From positions 1,116,001 to 1,180,000 of the forward strand of contig OZ242002.1 of assembly GCA_965204665.1 (NCBI GenBank): a stretch of DNA of 64,000 nucleotides. Reading direction: 5' to 3'. Every line of letters starts with the position of its first letter. The first letter of the stretch is position 1. Both the position numbers and the translations under genes were made by a program. Below, piece after piece: positions 26,178 through 34,402 of this stretch. The stretch is from Nemesobacter sp965204665 (GTDB taxonomy: Bacteria; Desulfobacterota_D; UBA1144; Nemesobacterales; Nemesobacteraceae). The notes beneath the pieces were generated by a model, which did no database searches, was not told the origin of the DNA, and saw nothing but the letters and a program-made list of their open reading frames with translations.

Positions 26178-27190
26178 ACAAACGCAGAAACCCTCCGGCG
26201 CAGGACTACTGCTTAGGCATAGAACGGGGGGAAATACCCGTTCTGAGCAAAGCTATAACGCTTACGGAAAGCACTCTGCCCGAGCACAGAGAGATTGCCG
26301 GGGAGATAATCCGGTGGTGTCTTCCCCGCTCCGGCAGATCTGTACGCGTGGGGATTACCGGTATACCCGGGGTGGGGAAAAGCAGTTTCATAGAATCGCT
26401 GGGGCTTTATCTAGGGAGGGAATACGAAAAAAAAATAGCCGTGCTCGCAATCGACCCCACAAGCAGCGAGACGAAAGGAAGCGTACTTGGCGACAAGGTC
26501 AGAATGCATGAACTTTCTCGGCAGGAAAACGTTTACATAAGGCCCTCTCCGTCTTCAGGGGCGCTCGGGGGAGTGTCGAAAAGAACAAGCGATGCGGTGA
26601 TTCTGTGCGAGGCGGCCGGTTTTGATACGATCTTCATAGAAACCGTCGGGGTCGGGCAGTCGGAAATAACTTGTCACTCCATGGTTGATTTCTTCATGTT
26701 GCTTATGATTACGGGAGCCGGAGACGAAATTCAGGGAATAAAAAAAGGGGTTCTTGAACTTGCGGACTCCGTGGTTATAACCAAGGCGGACAACAGTAAC
26801 AGGGATGCAGCTGAAAGAACCAGGCGGACAATAGAAGACGCGCTTCGGCTGCATGGAGCGCAGGAATCCGGATGGATTCCCAGGGTTTACACGTGCTCAT
26901 CCTTGACGGGATACGGTATACGGAAAATCTGGGAATGCGTGGCGGAGCATGAAAAATCGTCCAGGGAAAGCGGATATTTTGAAGAAAAAAGAAAAAGACA
27001 GTTGAAACACCGACTGCGCGAAGAACTCGCCAGGAATCTCGAGGATGGTTTCTACAGAAATCCGGTGATTCAAAAAGCGCTGCGGGAAGTGGAGAGAGAG
27101 ATAACGGAAGGAGTGACCGACCCTTATTCCGGAGCCGGGCGGTTGACCGAGATTTATTTTCAGAATCTGCGCGGTAGCCGTGAAAAATGA
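26174..27190 (+). CDS. meaB: MeaB/ArgK-type GTPase, methylmalonyl-CoA mutase chaperone
   Basis: A 338-residue G3E GTPase that gates cofactor loading and protects the mutase from inactivation. It has Walker A GIPGVGKSSFIE, switch-region IDPTSSETKGSVLGDKVRM, ETVGVGQSEITCHSMVDFF and the base-specificity VVITKADNSN. Position directly after mutB (4-bp overlap) supports the mutase partnership over the old name LAO/AO transport ATPase. Its end overlaps rimI by 4 bp. Confidence 0.94.
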   Translation: MNKRRNPPAQDYCLGIERGEIPVLSKAITLTESTLPEHREIAGEIIRWCLPRSGRSVRVGITGIPGVGKSSFIESLGLYLGREYEKKIAVLAIDPTSSETKGSVLGDKVRMHELSRQENVYIRPSPSSGALGGVSKRTSDAVILCEAAGFDTIFIETVGVGQSEITCHSMVDFFMLLMITGAGDEIQGIKKGVLELADSVVITKADNSNRDAAERTRRTIEDALRLHGAQESGWIPRVYTCSSLTGYGIRKIWECVAEHEKSSRESGYFEEKRKRQLKHRLREELARNLEDGFYRNPVIQKALREVEREITEGVTDPYSGAGRLTEIYFQNLRGSREK

Positions 27191-27666
27191 AAATAAGGAC
27201 CATCACGCCTGAACATATACACAGCATCTCGGAAATTGAGAACTATTCTTTTACGTCTCCCTGGCCTACTCGGATTCTCGCCGAGTATACGCGGAAATCC
27301 GGTTTTTTCTGCACCGTGGCGATAAGCGATGAAGACAAAGGGGGAGAGGTTGCCGGTTACTGCATATCTACGCTTGTTTACGATGAGATCCATGTGTACA
27401 AGATCGCCACGTCAAAAGATCACAGAAGAAAAGGCGTAGCGTCGGAACTGCTGTTCGATACGTTTGATTTCTACGGAAACATAGGAGCCGAGGGAGTCGT
27501 TCTGGAAGTGAACACCGCAAACACCCCGGCAATCGCGCTTTACAGAAAGATGGGATTCAGGATCATAAGAAAGCGGAAGAACTACTACGGCAATGACGGA
27601 GGTGACGCTTTCGTAATGGGGCTTGATCTGGCTCCGTATTATCAGAAGTTTCTTTCCACCACATAG
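27187..27666 (+). CDS. rimI: RimI-type GNAT N-acetyltransferase
   Basis: A 159-residue acetyltransferase with the N-terminal pattern IENYSFTSPWPTRILAEYTR, the acetyl-CoA loop YKIATSKDHRRKGVASELLF (R/Q-x-x-G-x-A type) and LEVNTANTPAIALYRKMGF. RimI acetylates the N-terminal alanine of ribosomal protein S18; relatives act on other proteins. It is the last gene of the mutA operon (4-bp overlap with meaB) and its 3' end overlaps the convergent polyprenyl synthase by 25 bp. Confidence 0.82.
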   Translation: MKIRTITPEHIHSISEIENYSFTSPWPTRILAEYTRKSGFFCTVAISDEDKGGEVAGYCISTLVYDEIHVYKIATSKDHRRKGVASELLFDTFDFYGNIGAEGVVLEVNTANTPAIALYRKMGFRIIRKRKNYYGNDGGDAFVMGLDLAPYYQKFLSTT

Positions 27667-28622
27667 TCGGCAAGGTCGATAAGAGACTTTCTGTATTTGT
27701 TGTCCGTAACAGGCTCAAGTGATTTTTTCGCATCATTTGAGAATTTTTCCGCACGATGTCTGGTCATCCTGATCCCTCCGTAATGATCGACTATTCCGGA
27801 TATCTCCTTAATTTGCGAACTGCCTATATGGTCTCCATCAAGAGCATCCAACACCATGCGTTTTGTGTTCCGTGGAGTTTTTTCCAAAGAATAGTAAAGA
27901 GGAAGAGTCATCTTGCGCTCGGCCAGATCCTGACCGGTTTTTTTACCGAATGTTTTTTCTTCGCAGCAGTAATCAAGCGCATCGTCTATCAGTTGAAACG
28001 CCATTCCGAGGTTCTTTCCGTAAAGTGAAAGCGCCTTTACCGTGCCGACAGGGGTTCCGGCGAGAATAGCGCCGGCTTCCGCGGAACACTCAATAAGCGC
28101 AGCTGTCTTGTGGTTGATTATGGAAAGGCAGGACTGCTCTGAAACCTCTATCATTTTTCTCTCGCTCATTATCTCGAGTATGTGTCCTTCGGCAAGTCTC
28201 GCCGCCGCTCTGGTAACCGCCCCTATAAGTCTCATATTATCGCAGCTCTGCACAAGATTGATCGCCCTGGCGAGCATGAAATCCCCCACAAGTACCGTAG
28301 GCGTGTTTCCCCAGACTTCATTCGGGGAAAGATTTCCTCTTCTGAGTTTTCCCTGGTCCACGACATCGTCGTGAAGAAGCGTGGCCGTGTGAAGAAGTTC
28401 CACGGCGGCGGCGACGGCAATCCTCTCGGGACCTGAAGAAAGTCCGCAGGCGGCGCTTGAGAGAAGAACAAGTGAAGGTCTCACTCTTTTTCCTCCACCC
28501 CCCAGCAGATATTTCGATATCTGGTAAACCAACGAAGATTCGGACTTTACGGATTCGTCAAGTCTTTTTTCAGTTTCCTTGAGCGCAGGCTGGATAATCC
28601 CGACTATATCAGAGAATTCCAT
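27642..28622 (-). CDS. ispB: All-trans polyprenyl diphosphate synthase
   Basis: A 326-residue prenyl elongating enzyme, probably making the quinone side chain. The first aspartate-rich motif is LLHDDVVDQGKLRRG and the second LIDDALDYCC, with GGGKRVRPSLVLLSS at the N-terminus and GKKTGQDLAERKMTLPLYYS near the end. The chain length (hepta-, octa- or nona-) is not readable without modelling the residues ahead of the first motif. Confidence 0.88.
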   Translation of the reverse strand: MEFSDIVGIIQPALKETEKRLDESVKSESSLVYQISKYLLGGGGKRVRPSLVLLSSAACGLSSGPERIAVAAAVELLHTATLLHDDVVDQGKLRRGNLSPNEVWGNTPTVLVGDFMLARAINLVQSCDNMRLIGAVTRAAARLAEGHILEIMSERKMIEVSEQSCLSIINHKTAALIECSAEAGAILAGTPVGTVKALSLYGKNLGMAFQLIDDALDYCCEEKTFGKKTGQDLAERKMTLPLYYSLEKTPRNTKRMVLDALDGDHIGSSQIKEISGIVDHYGGIRMTRHRAEKFSNDAKKSLEPVTDNKYRKSLIDLADYVVERNF

Positions 28623-28707
28623 CGACTCGTTAGACTATAACAACGCGAATGAAAGTCAAAGACGAATTCGGTCTGCGGGGTTTTATCAGGACTGCAGTTT
28701 GCGTACA

Positions 28708-29283
28708 ATGTTCAGAACGCAACTAACTACTATTGGGAAAAGAACCTTGAATTATTTAGACATTGTTCTGGTGGCGGTGCTTCTGGTCTGTTTTGCAGGA
28801 GGGTTGAGAACCGGTCTCATAAAACAGATTTTTTCAACGTTATCAATCGCCGGGGGGCTTGTGCTCGGATATGTTTTCTACGGATACGCCGGAAATTATC
28901 TGCTGGAAAGCGGCTATATAACAGATGTTTCCCTTGCGGCTATAGTGGGTTTTGTTCTTATCTGCTCCTCCGCTTACCTGTTGTTGCAGTTGGTCTCGCG
29001 GGTTCTTATGAATCTAGTGAAAAACCTGAACATCGGGTGGCTCAACAACCTTCTGGGCGCGGTACTGGGAACTGTAATCGGCATATTTATCTGTTATGCA
29101 GCCGTAATAGGAACCATGCAGGTTGTCGGGGAAGATTCTGAACTGATAACAAAGTCGGTTCTCGCGCCGAAAATAGTTACAGGCTACGGAATAATTAAAG
29201 AACAGGCGCCCGAAAAACTTGAAAAACCCTTGGAAAGACTGAAGAAATTCCGGAAAGAAACTTGGAATAACAGTTCCGACTGA
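28708..29283 (+). CDS. CvpA-family membrane protein
   Basis: A 191-residue protein with four predicted membrane helices: IVLVAVLLVCFAGGLRTGLI, STLSIAGGLVLGYVFYGYAG, AAIVGFVLICSSAYLLLQLV and LLGAVLGTVIGIFICYAAVI. The LRTGLIKQIFSTLSI segment is typical of CvpA / colicin V production proteins, whose role is unknown but linked to envelope homeostasis. ATG 28708 is used; a longer frame to 28579 would run into the divergent ispB gene. The tail is charged. Confidence 0.75.
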   Translation: MFRTQLTTIGKRTLNYLDIVLVAVLLVCFAGGLRTGLIKQIFSTLSIAGGLVLGYVFYGYAGNYLLESGYITDVSLAAIVGFVLICSSAYLLLQLVSRVLMNLVKNLNIGWLNNLLGAVLGTVIGIFICYAAVIGTMQVVGEDSELITKSVLAPKIVTGYGIIKEQAPEKLEKPLERLKKFRKETWNNSSD

Positions 29284-29342
29284 GCAGAATTTTTTTGGAC
29301 GTTACCCTTAATTAACCCGGACGATTCAGTTACTATTTTTTA

Positions 29343-29351
29343 GGGGGGGGG
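29343..29351 (+). repeat. Nine-G run upstream of fbp
   Basis: Nine G followed by TAGACGACC, 31 bp before the fbp start. There is no TTGACT before it; the candidate promoter is TTAATT (29308-29313), 17 bp, TACTAT (29331-29336), which would place the run near the transcript 5' end. It resembles the G run and TAGA of the RTX promoters but not their -35. Confidence 0.6.
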
Positions 29352-29382
29352 TAGACGACCTACTAGTGAAAAGGTCCGGATC

Positions 29383-30393
29383 ATGGTCTCTATAACAACT
29401 CTCGACGAATTCATCATAAGGAATCAGTACGAATTTCCCTACTCTACGGGGGAGTTGTCGAGACTTCTAAGGGATATAGGACTTGCCGCGAAGATAGTCC
29501 ACAGAGAAGTGAACAAGGCAGGACTTATAGCTGATATACTGGGAAAAACCGGTCAGATAAACGTCCAGGGGGAAGAGGTACGAAAACTCGATACCTATGC
29601 CAACGAAAGGTTTCTCAACGCCCTTGAATTGGGAGGAGAGTGCGCGGGAGTGGCATCGGAGGAAAATGAGAATTTCATAGCGTTTTCCGATGAGAAGTCG
29701 AAAACATCCAAGTACGTTATCGCAATGGACCCTCTTGACGGGTCCTCCAATATAGATGTAAACGTATCGGTAGGAACTATATTCTCCGTGTACAGGAGAA
29801 CGTCAAAAATGTTCTCTCCCTGCACGGAAGAGGATTTTCTGCAACCCGGGAAGGTTCAGACCGCAGCCGGATACATAATATACGGTTCCTCCACCATGCT
29901 TGTGTACACTACCGGTCACGGTGTAAACGGATTCACCCTTGACCCGTCAATAGGGGAATTCTGCCTCTCCCATCCTGATATAAAGATTCCGAGCCAGGGC
30001 AACATATTTTCGGTTAATTACTGCAACTACTCGAAATTTCCGGAGATCATAAAACGCTATCTTGACTACTGCAGAGACCAGGAGACTGATTTCTCACTCA
30101 GATACGTCGGATCCATGGTCGCGGATATTCACAGAAACCTTTTACGTGGAGGAATATTTCTATACCCCGGCACAGTTGACGCTGTAGATGGGAAATTGAG
30201 ACTGCTTTATGAGTGCAATCCCATGGCTCTCATCGTGGAGCAGGCGGGAGGAGCGGCAATCGCTGACGGGGAAAGAATACTTGATATCCAGCCAACGGAA
30301 CTCCACCAGAGGACTCCTATTTACCTCGGTTCTTACAACATGATTAACAGATTTCAGACATTCCTGAAGGATCGGGGCATTACCGGGCATTGA
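29383..30393 (+). CDS. fbp: Fructose-1,6-bisphosphatase class I
   Basis: A 336-residue gluconeogenic phosphatase. It has the metal-site EMDPLDGSSNID-type motif, here IAMDPLDGSSNIDVNVSVGT, plus VGSMVADIHRNLLRGGIFLY, LRLLYECNPMALIVEQAGG and the C-terminal LHQRTPIYLGSYNMI. Length is typical. It converges with fba, and pgk and gap follow on the other strand, so this is a triose/hexose interconversion region. The nine-G run sits in its leader. Confidence 0.96.
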   Translation: MVSITTLDEFIIRNQYEFPYSTGELSRLLRDIGLAAKIVHREVNKAGLIADILGKTGQINVQGEEVRKLDTYANERFLNALELGGECAGVASEENENFIAFSDEKSKTSKYVIAMDPLDGSSNIDVNVSVGTIFSVYRRTSKMFSPCTEEDFLQPGKVQTAAGYIIYGSSTMLVYTTGHGVNGFTLDPSIGEFCLSHPDIKIPSQGNIFSVNYCNYSKFPEIIKRYLDYCRDQETDFSLRYVGSMVADIHRNLLRGGIFLYPGTVDAVDGKLRLLYECNPMALIVEQAGGAAIADGERILDIQPTELHQRTPIYLGSYNMINRFQTFLKDRGITGH

Positions 30394-30416
30394 CTGAATT
30401 GAGAAGTACTGAGTAA

Positions 30417-30604
30417 ATGAGTGAAAGAATCAGTTTCGGGATGACTGCCCCGCTTCCGGGCAATCCGGTCGGAGAACTCGTTGATTTTGCGGCGAATTGC
30501 GAGGATGCGGACTTCGCGCTGTGTGGTTTCCGGACCACATGCTCTTTATGGCCGAGAAAACAACTCTGAAAGCATGGTCGGTAATCACCGCTGCTACGGT
30601 AAAA
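30417..30604 (+). pseudogene. Luciferase-like (LLM class) oxidoreductase remnant
   Basis: Starting at ATG 30417 the sequence reads MSERISFGMTAPLPGNPVGE and LVDFAANCEDADF. After a frameshift near 30510-30518 it continues in the next frame as AVWFPDHMLFMAEKTTLKAW and SVITAATVKT. WFPDHML followed by aW..itAaa is the N-terminal pattern of LLM-class flavin- or F420-dependent oxidoreductases. Only about 60 of the usual ~330 residues remain and nothing recognisable follows, so it is frameshifted and truncated. Confidence 0.65.
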
Positions 30605-30736
30605 ACTATAAAGAATATATCTTGGAGCAATAAGCGGTCTTCTTATAATTCAGGGATTTCAGCCCTGATTCCCGATACTCTTTCGATACTCTTAAAAAAA
30701 TGGCGGGAGAGTTCAGATGAAATCTCGAAACGGTTT

Positions 30737-31810
30737 TCAGGCAACAGTGATTTCCGTCTCCATGTAGACATTCTGAATAGTGCGTAGAAGCGCAGCACCT
30801 TCCTCCATCGGCTTCTGGAACGATTTTCTTCCGCTTATAAGTCCCATTCCGCCTGCTCTTTTGTTTATAACAGCAGTTCTTACCGCCTCTGCAAGATCAT
30901 CCGAGCCCGAGGCGCCGCCGGAGTTTATGAGTCCTATCCTTCCCATATAACAGTTCGCCACCTGATAGCGGGCGAGGTCTATAGGGTGTGGTGAAGTAAG
31001 TTTGGAATAGACCAGATCGTGGGTCTTTCCGAAAGAAAGAGCTGTGTAACCGCCGTTGTTCTCGGCAATCTTCTGCTTCACTATGTCTGCGCCTATGCTC
31101 ACCGACAGATGGTTTGCCTGACCGGTGAGATCAGCCGACACATGGTAATCGGCATCCTGCTGCTTGAACTCGGAATTTCTAAGATATGCCCAAAGTATCG
31201 CAGCAAGCCCGAGCGAATGCGCGTGCGCAAATGCTTCTGATATCTCCTCAATCTGACGACGACTTTGCTCCGAACCGAAATATACGGTTGCCCCCACAGC
31301 CACAGCGCCCATGTTGAAAGCCTGATCGACGTTTCCAAAAAGAATCTGATCATAGCTGTTGGGATAACTGAGCAGCTCGTTATGATTGATTTTTGCTATG
31401 AAGGGGATTTTATGAGCGTATTTTCTCGCAACGCTACCCAATACTCCGAGCGTGGAAGCCACTGCGTTACAACCTCCCTTGATTGCGAGCTTCACGATGT
31501 TCTCCGGATCGAAATAGATCGGATTTACCGCGAAAGACGCTCCGGCTGAATGCTCAATTCCCTGGTCAACCGGAAGAATTGAAACATATCCGGTCCCCCC
31601 TAGTCTTCCGTGATCAAGAATCGCTTGAAGATTCCTTGCCACAGCGCAGGAGCGGTCATTCTCGATAAACACATCGTCTACGTATCCGGGGCCGGGAAGG
31701 TAAAGACCGCCTTTATCTATAGTTCTGCATCGGTGGTTAAGCAGGTATTCCACATCGTCGCCGAGAGCCTCGCGTATTTCGTCGATACCCTGAAGTTCCG
31801 TTATAGCCAT
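30737..31810 (-). CDS. fba: Fructose-bisphosphate aldolase class I (DhnA type)
   Basis: A 357-residue archaeal-type (FbaB/DhnA) class I aldolase using a Schiff-base lysine. Motifs seen are VSILPVDQGIEHSAGASFAV, PFIAKINHNELLSYPN, GAVAVGATVYFGSEQSRRQI and GLAAILWAYLRN, with the C-terminal phosphate-binding NSGGASGSDDLAEAV and GMGLISGRKSFQKP. It lies after pgk and gap on the same strand, supporting a glycolytic or gluconeogenic role over a biosynthetic DHNA-aldolase one. Confidence 0.9.
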   Translation of the reverse strand: MAITELQGIDEIREALGDDVEYLLNHRCRTIDKGGLYLPGPGYVDDVFIENDRSCAVARNLQAILDHGRLGGTGYVSILPVDQGIEHSAGASFAVNPIYFDPENIVKLAIKGGCNAVASTLGVLGSVARKYAHKIPFIAKINHNELLSYPNSYDQILFGNVDQAFNMGAVAVGATVYFGSEQSRRQIEEISEAFAHAHSLGLAAILWAYLRNSEFKQQDADYHVSADLTGQANHLSVSIGADIVKQKIAENNGGYTALSFGKTHDLVYSKLTSPHPIDLARYQVANCYMGRIGLINSGGASGSDDLAEAVRTAVINKRAGGMGLISGRKSFQKPMEEGAALLRTIQNVYMETEITVA

Positions 31811-31858
31811 TTCATTATCCTCACGAAATTATCAATAAAACAAATATTCGGTTGTCCG

Positions 31859-33055
31859 TTAATTGTCATTCAGAACCGATATGCCTGGAAGGTCGGAGTT
31901 GCCGATAAACTCGAGACATGCGCCGCCGCCGGTGGATACATGGGTAACTTCCGAAAAATTCACCCCGGATTTTTTGAGCGCGGCGATGCTGTCTCCCCCG
32001 CCGAGTACCGTGACCGCGCCTCTCCATGTCGCGAGTGCGAACGCCCTGGCTATAGCTGTGGTTCCGTTTGAAAAATCCCTTGATTCGAAAAAACCCATCG
32101 GACCATTCCAGAAGACGGTGCCCTCGCCCTTTATATATGAAGTGAATCGCTCGATGGTTCTGGGACCTATGTCGAACGCGGTTAAGCCGTCGGGTATCTC
32201 TTCCCTTGTGACCGAGAGCGTTCTTTTCCCTCTTGCCGTTTCAGCCGCTACATGGTCAACAGGCAGAACGATTCTGTCCTTGTGGGTTCGAAGAGCTTCC
32301 TCCGCCCAGTCGAGCATCTCTTCTTCCACCGAGCACCCGCCCACTTTCACACCGGATGCTGCAAGGAATGTGTACGCTACACCACCGCCGACAAGAATTT
32401 TTTCCGCTTTACTGATTACGTTTTTAAGTGCTCCGATCTTATCCTTTATTTTCATTCCCCCTGCAATCACCACATAGGGTTTTTCCGGATTTTCGCAAAG
32501 TCGGCCTAGAAAGTCCATCTCTCTTCCCACGGAAAAACCTGCAACTTTTTTTTTGAAATGAGCGACCATTCCGAAGGTGGATGAATGAGCTCTGTGAGAA
32601 GTGCCGAAGGCTTCGTTCACGTAAACATCCGCAAGGGATGCAAGTTTCTTTGAAAACCTCGGGTCATTATCCGTCTCTTCCTTATGATAACGGAGATTCT
32701 CCAACAACATGACTTCTCCGTTGCGGAGTTTTTTCGAAGCGCTTTCAACTCTTTTCCCTACAACAGCACCCGGGAAACGAACTTTGTTTCCCAGAAACTC
32801 CTCTAACCTCTTCGCCACGGGCGCCAAGGAAAGGTCCTTTACTTTCTCACCCTTCGGCCTACCAAGGTGGGACCCGAGCACCACCTTGGCTCCACATGCG
32901 GTAAGGTGATCAATAGTGCGGATAGCACTTCTTATTCTGTAGTCTTCGGTTACTTCACCGCCGCTTACGGGAACATTGAAATCAACTCTTACAAAAACTC
33001 TTTTCCCCGTATACTCGGAATCATGAAGGTCTGTTATAAGAAGTTTTTTCTTCAA
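31859..33055 (-). CDS. pgk: Phosphoglycerate kinase
   Basis: A 398-residue glycolytic kinase. The N-domain has RVFVRVDFNVPVSGGEVTED, VVLGSHLGRPKGEKVKDLSL and YVNEAFGTSHRAHSST. The C-domain has the adenine-side FWNGPMGFFESRDFSNGTT and the ATP-binding GGGDSIAALKKSGV, then HVSTGGGACLEFI. The start overlaps the gap stop by 4 bp. All key segments are intact. Confidence 0.97.
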   Translation of the reverse strand: MKKKLLITDLHDSEYTGKRVFVRVDFNVPVSGGEVTEDYRIRSAIRTIDHLTACGAKVVLGSHLGRPKGEKVKDLSLAPVAKRLEEFLGNKVRFPGAVVGKRVESASKKLRNGEVMLLENLRYHKEETDNDPRFSKKLASLADVYVNEAFGTSHRAHSSTFGMVAHFKKKVAGFSVGREMDFLGRLCENPEKPYVVIAGGMKIKDKIGALKNVISKAEKILVGGGVAYTFLAASGVKVGGCSVEEEMLDWAEEALRTHKDRIVLPVDHVAAETARGKRTLSVTREEIPDGLTAFDIGPRTIERFTSYIKGEGTVFWNGPMGFFESRDFSNGTTAIARAFALATWRGAVTVLGGGDSIAALKKSGVNFSEVTHVSTGGGACLEFIGNSDLPGISVLNDN

Positions 33056-34059
33056 AGTCCTCTACCCACGCGCTCTATAAGATCAACTACCCTGGAAGCA
33101 TATCCGTACTCGTTGTCATACCATGCGACCACCTTAACTAGACTGCCCTGCACAACGGAGGTCAGCGGTGAATCGAACGAGCACGAGTGCGTATCGCCTA
33201 TAAGGTCGGAAGAAACTACTTCGTCCTCAACATATGCAAGGTATCCTTTGAGATGTCCTTCCGCCGCCGACCTGAACATTGAGTTTACTTCCTCAGCTGA
33301 AGTTGTTTTTTCGACTTCGCAGGAAAAATCCACAAGCGATACGTTCGGAGTCGGAACCCTTACGGCAATCGCAGACAGTTTTCCCTTGAGTTCGGGAAAG
33401 ACGACCTGTATGGCGTTTGCGGCGCCGGTGCTTGTGGGAATCATCGACAGAGCGGCTGCTCTCGCTCTTCTTTTATCCTTATGCGGAGTGTCGAGTATTC
33501 TCTGATCGTTTGTGTAGGAATGTATAGTAGTCATCTCTCCGCGTCTTATTCCAAGATTTTCGTGAATAACCTTGACCAGCATGCCGAAGCAGTTAGTGGT
33601 GCAGGAAGCGTTTGAGATCACGTCATGATTTTCAGGGTCGTAAAGACTGTCGTTTATTCCCACAACGGTGGTGAAATCCACATCACCTCTTGCGGGAGCG
33701 GTGATTATAACTTTTTTGACCGTATCTCCCATATGAGCCGCGGCGTCGTCGCGAGTCCTGAATACGCCGCTTGCTTCCGCCACCACCTGCGCTCCGGCCT
33801 CAGCCCAAGGAATATCCGATGGATTTCTGTATGAAGAAACCTTTATCAGTTTTCCGTCAATCCTCATACCGTCATCTTCGCATATGACCGTTGCGGGGTA
33901 TTTGCCGAACACTGAATCGTACTTAAAAAGGTGGGCAAGGGTTTCGGTATCCGTGATATCGTTTATACAGACGAACTCCAAATCATCTCTGTCCAGGCCG
34001 ATTCTGAGTATGTGCCTACCTATTCTTCCAAATCCGTTTATTCCAACCTTAACAGACAT
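33052..34059 (-). CDS. gap: Glyceraldehyde-3-phosphate dehydrogenase
   Basis: A 335-residue NAD(P)-dependent dehydrogenase with the Rossmann start KVGINGFGRIGRHILR, the catalytic cysteine in ISNASCTTNCFGMLVKVI and HSYTNDQRILDTPHKDKRRA. The C-terminal WYDNEYGYASRVVDLIE is intact. ATG 34059 is preferred over the TTG one codon earlier because a GGAGG site lies eight bases before it. Co-transcribed with pgk. Confidence 0.97.
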   Translation of the reverse strand: MSVKVGINGFGRIGRHILRIGLDRDDLEFVCINDITDTETLAHLFKYDSVFGKYPATVICEDDGMRIDGKLIKVSSYRNPSDIPWAEAGAQVVAEASGVFRTRDDAAAHMGDTVKKVIITAPARGDVDFTTVVGINDSLYDPENHDVISNASCTTNCFGMLVKVIHENLGIRRGEMTTIHSYTNDQRILDTPHKDKRRARAAALSMIPTSTGAANAIQVVFPELKGKLSAIAVRVPTPNVSLVDFSCEVEKTTSAEEVNSMFRSAAEGHLKGYLAYVEDEVVSSDLIGDTHSCSFDSPLTSVVQGSLVKVVAWYDNEYGYASRVVDLIERVGRGL

Positions 34060-34334
34060 CAAGAAAACCTCCGGAACATGTGTTCGAATTTAAAATCTTA
34101 TTTATCAGAGCAGAATCGCTGAAAGCCGCTTTTCAGGAAAACTGAAGCATCCAAAACCACTGCTCCAGTCTACCGGACAATCAGGTTTATTTCCACAGCA
34201 AATGTTCGGTCAGGGGATAACGGACCGGGTGATTTCAGCGGTTGAGGATTTGTTTTCAGTTCATCCGAGACGGTCGTCAGTCGGGTCCCACTTCCTTAAA
34301 ATCGGTTGTCAGTTCCTCGTCTTGAAAAAAATAC
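34060..34334. other. 5' flank of RTX locus 2 with shared repeat
   Basis: No gene is seen. Bases 34205-34253 (GTTCGGTCAGG ... TTTCAGCGGTTGAGGATTTG) match 16500-16540 and, inverted, 18857-18906. A candidate upstream start for the lipoprotein in this stretch (34202) lies before its promoter and is rejected. Confidence 0.5.
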
Positions 34335-34361
34335 TTGACTTTATATGGGGGGGGGTAGAAT
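34335..34361 (+). promoter_or_regulatory. Poly-G spacer promoter of RTX lipoprotein 2
   Basis: TTGACT (34335-34340), TTATAT, nine G (34347-34355) and TAGAAT (34356-34361), giving a 15-bp spacer. The six bases between the -35 and the run differ from locus 1, while hexamers, run length and spacing are identical. The ATG is 42 bp after the -10. Confidence 0.75.
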
Positions 34362-34402
34362 CGGAAACATTAAGGATAAAATTCAGAGAAGGAGGTTTTA
34401 TT

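Noticed and set aside
34202..34402. Upstream in-frame start for RTX lipoprotein 2
   Set aside because: It lies before the promoter, and the lipoprotein signal with GGAGG starts at 34403.
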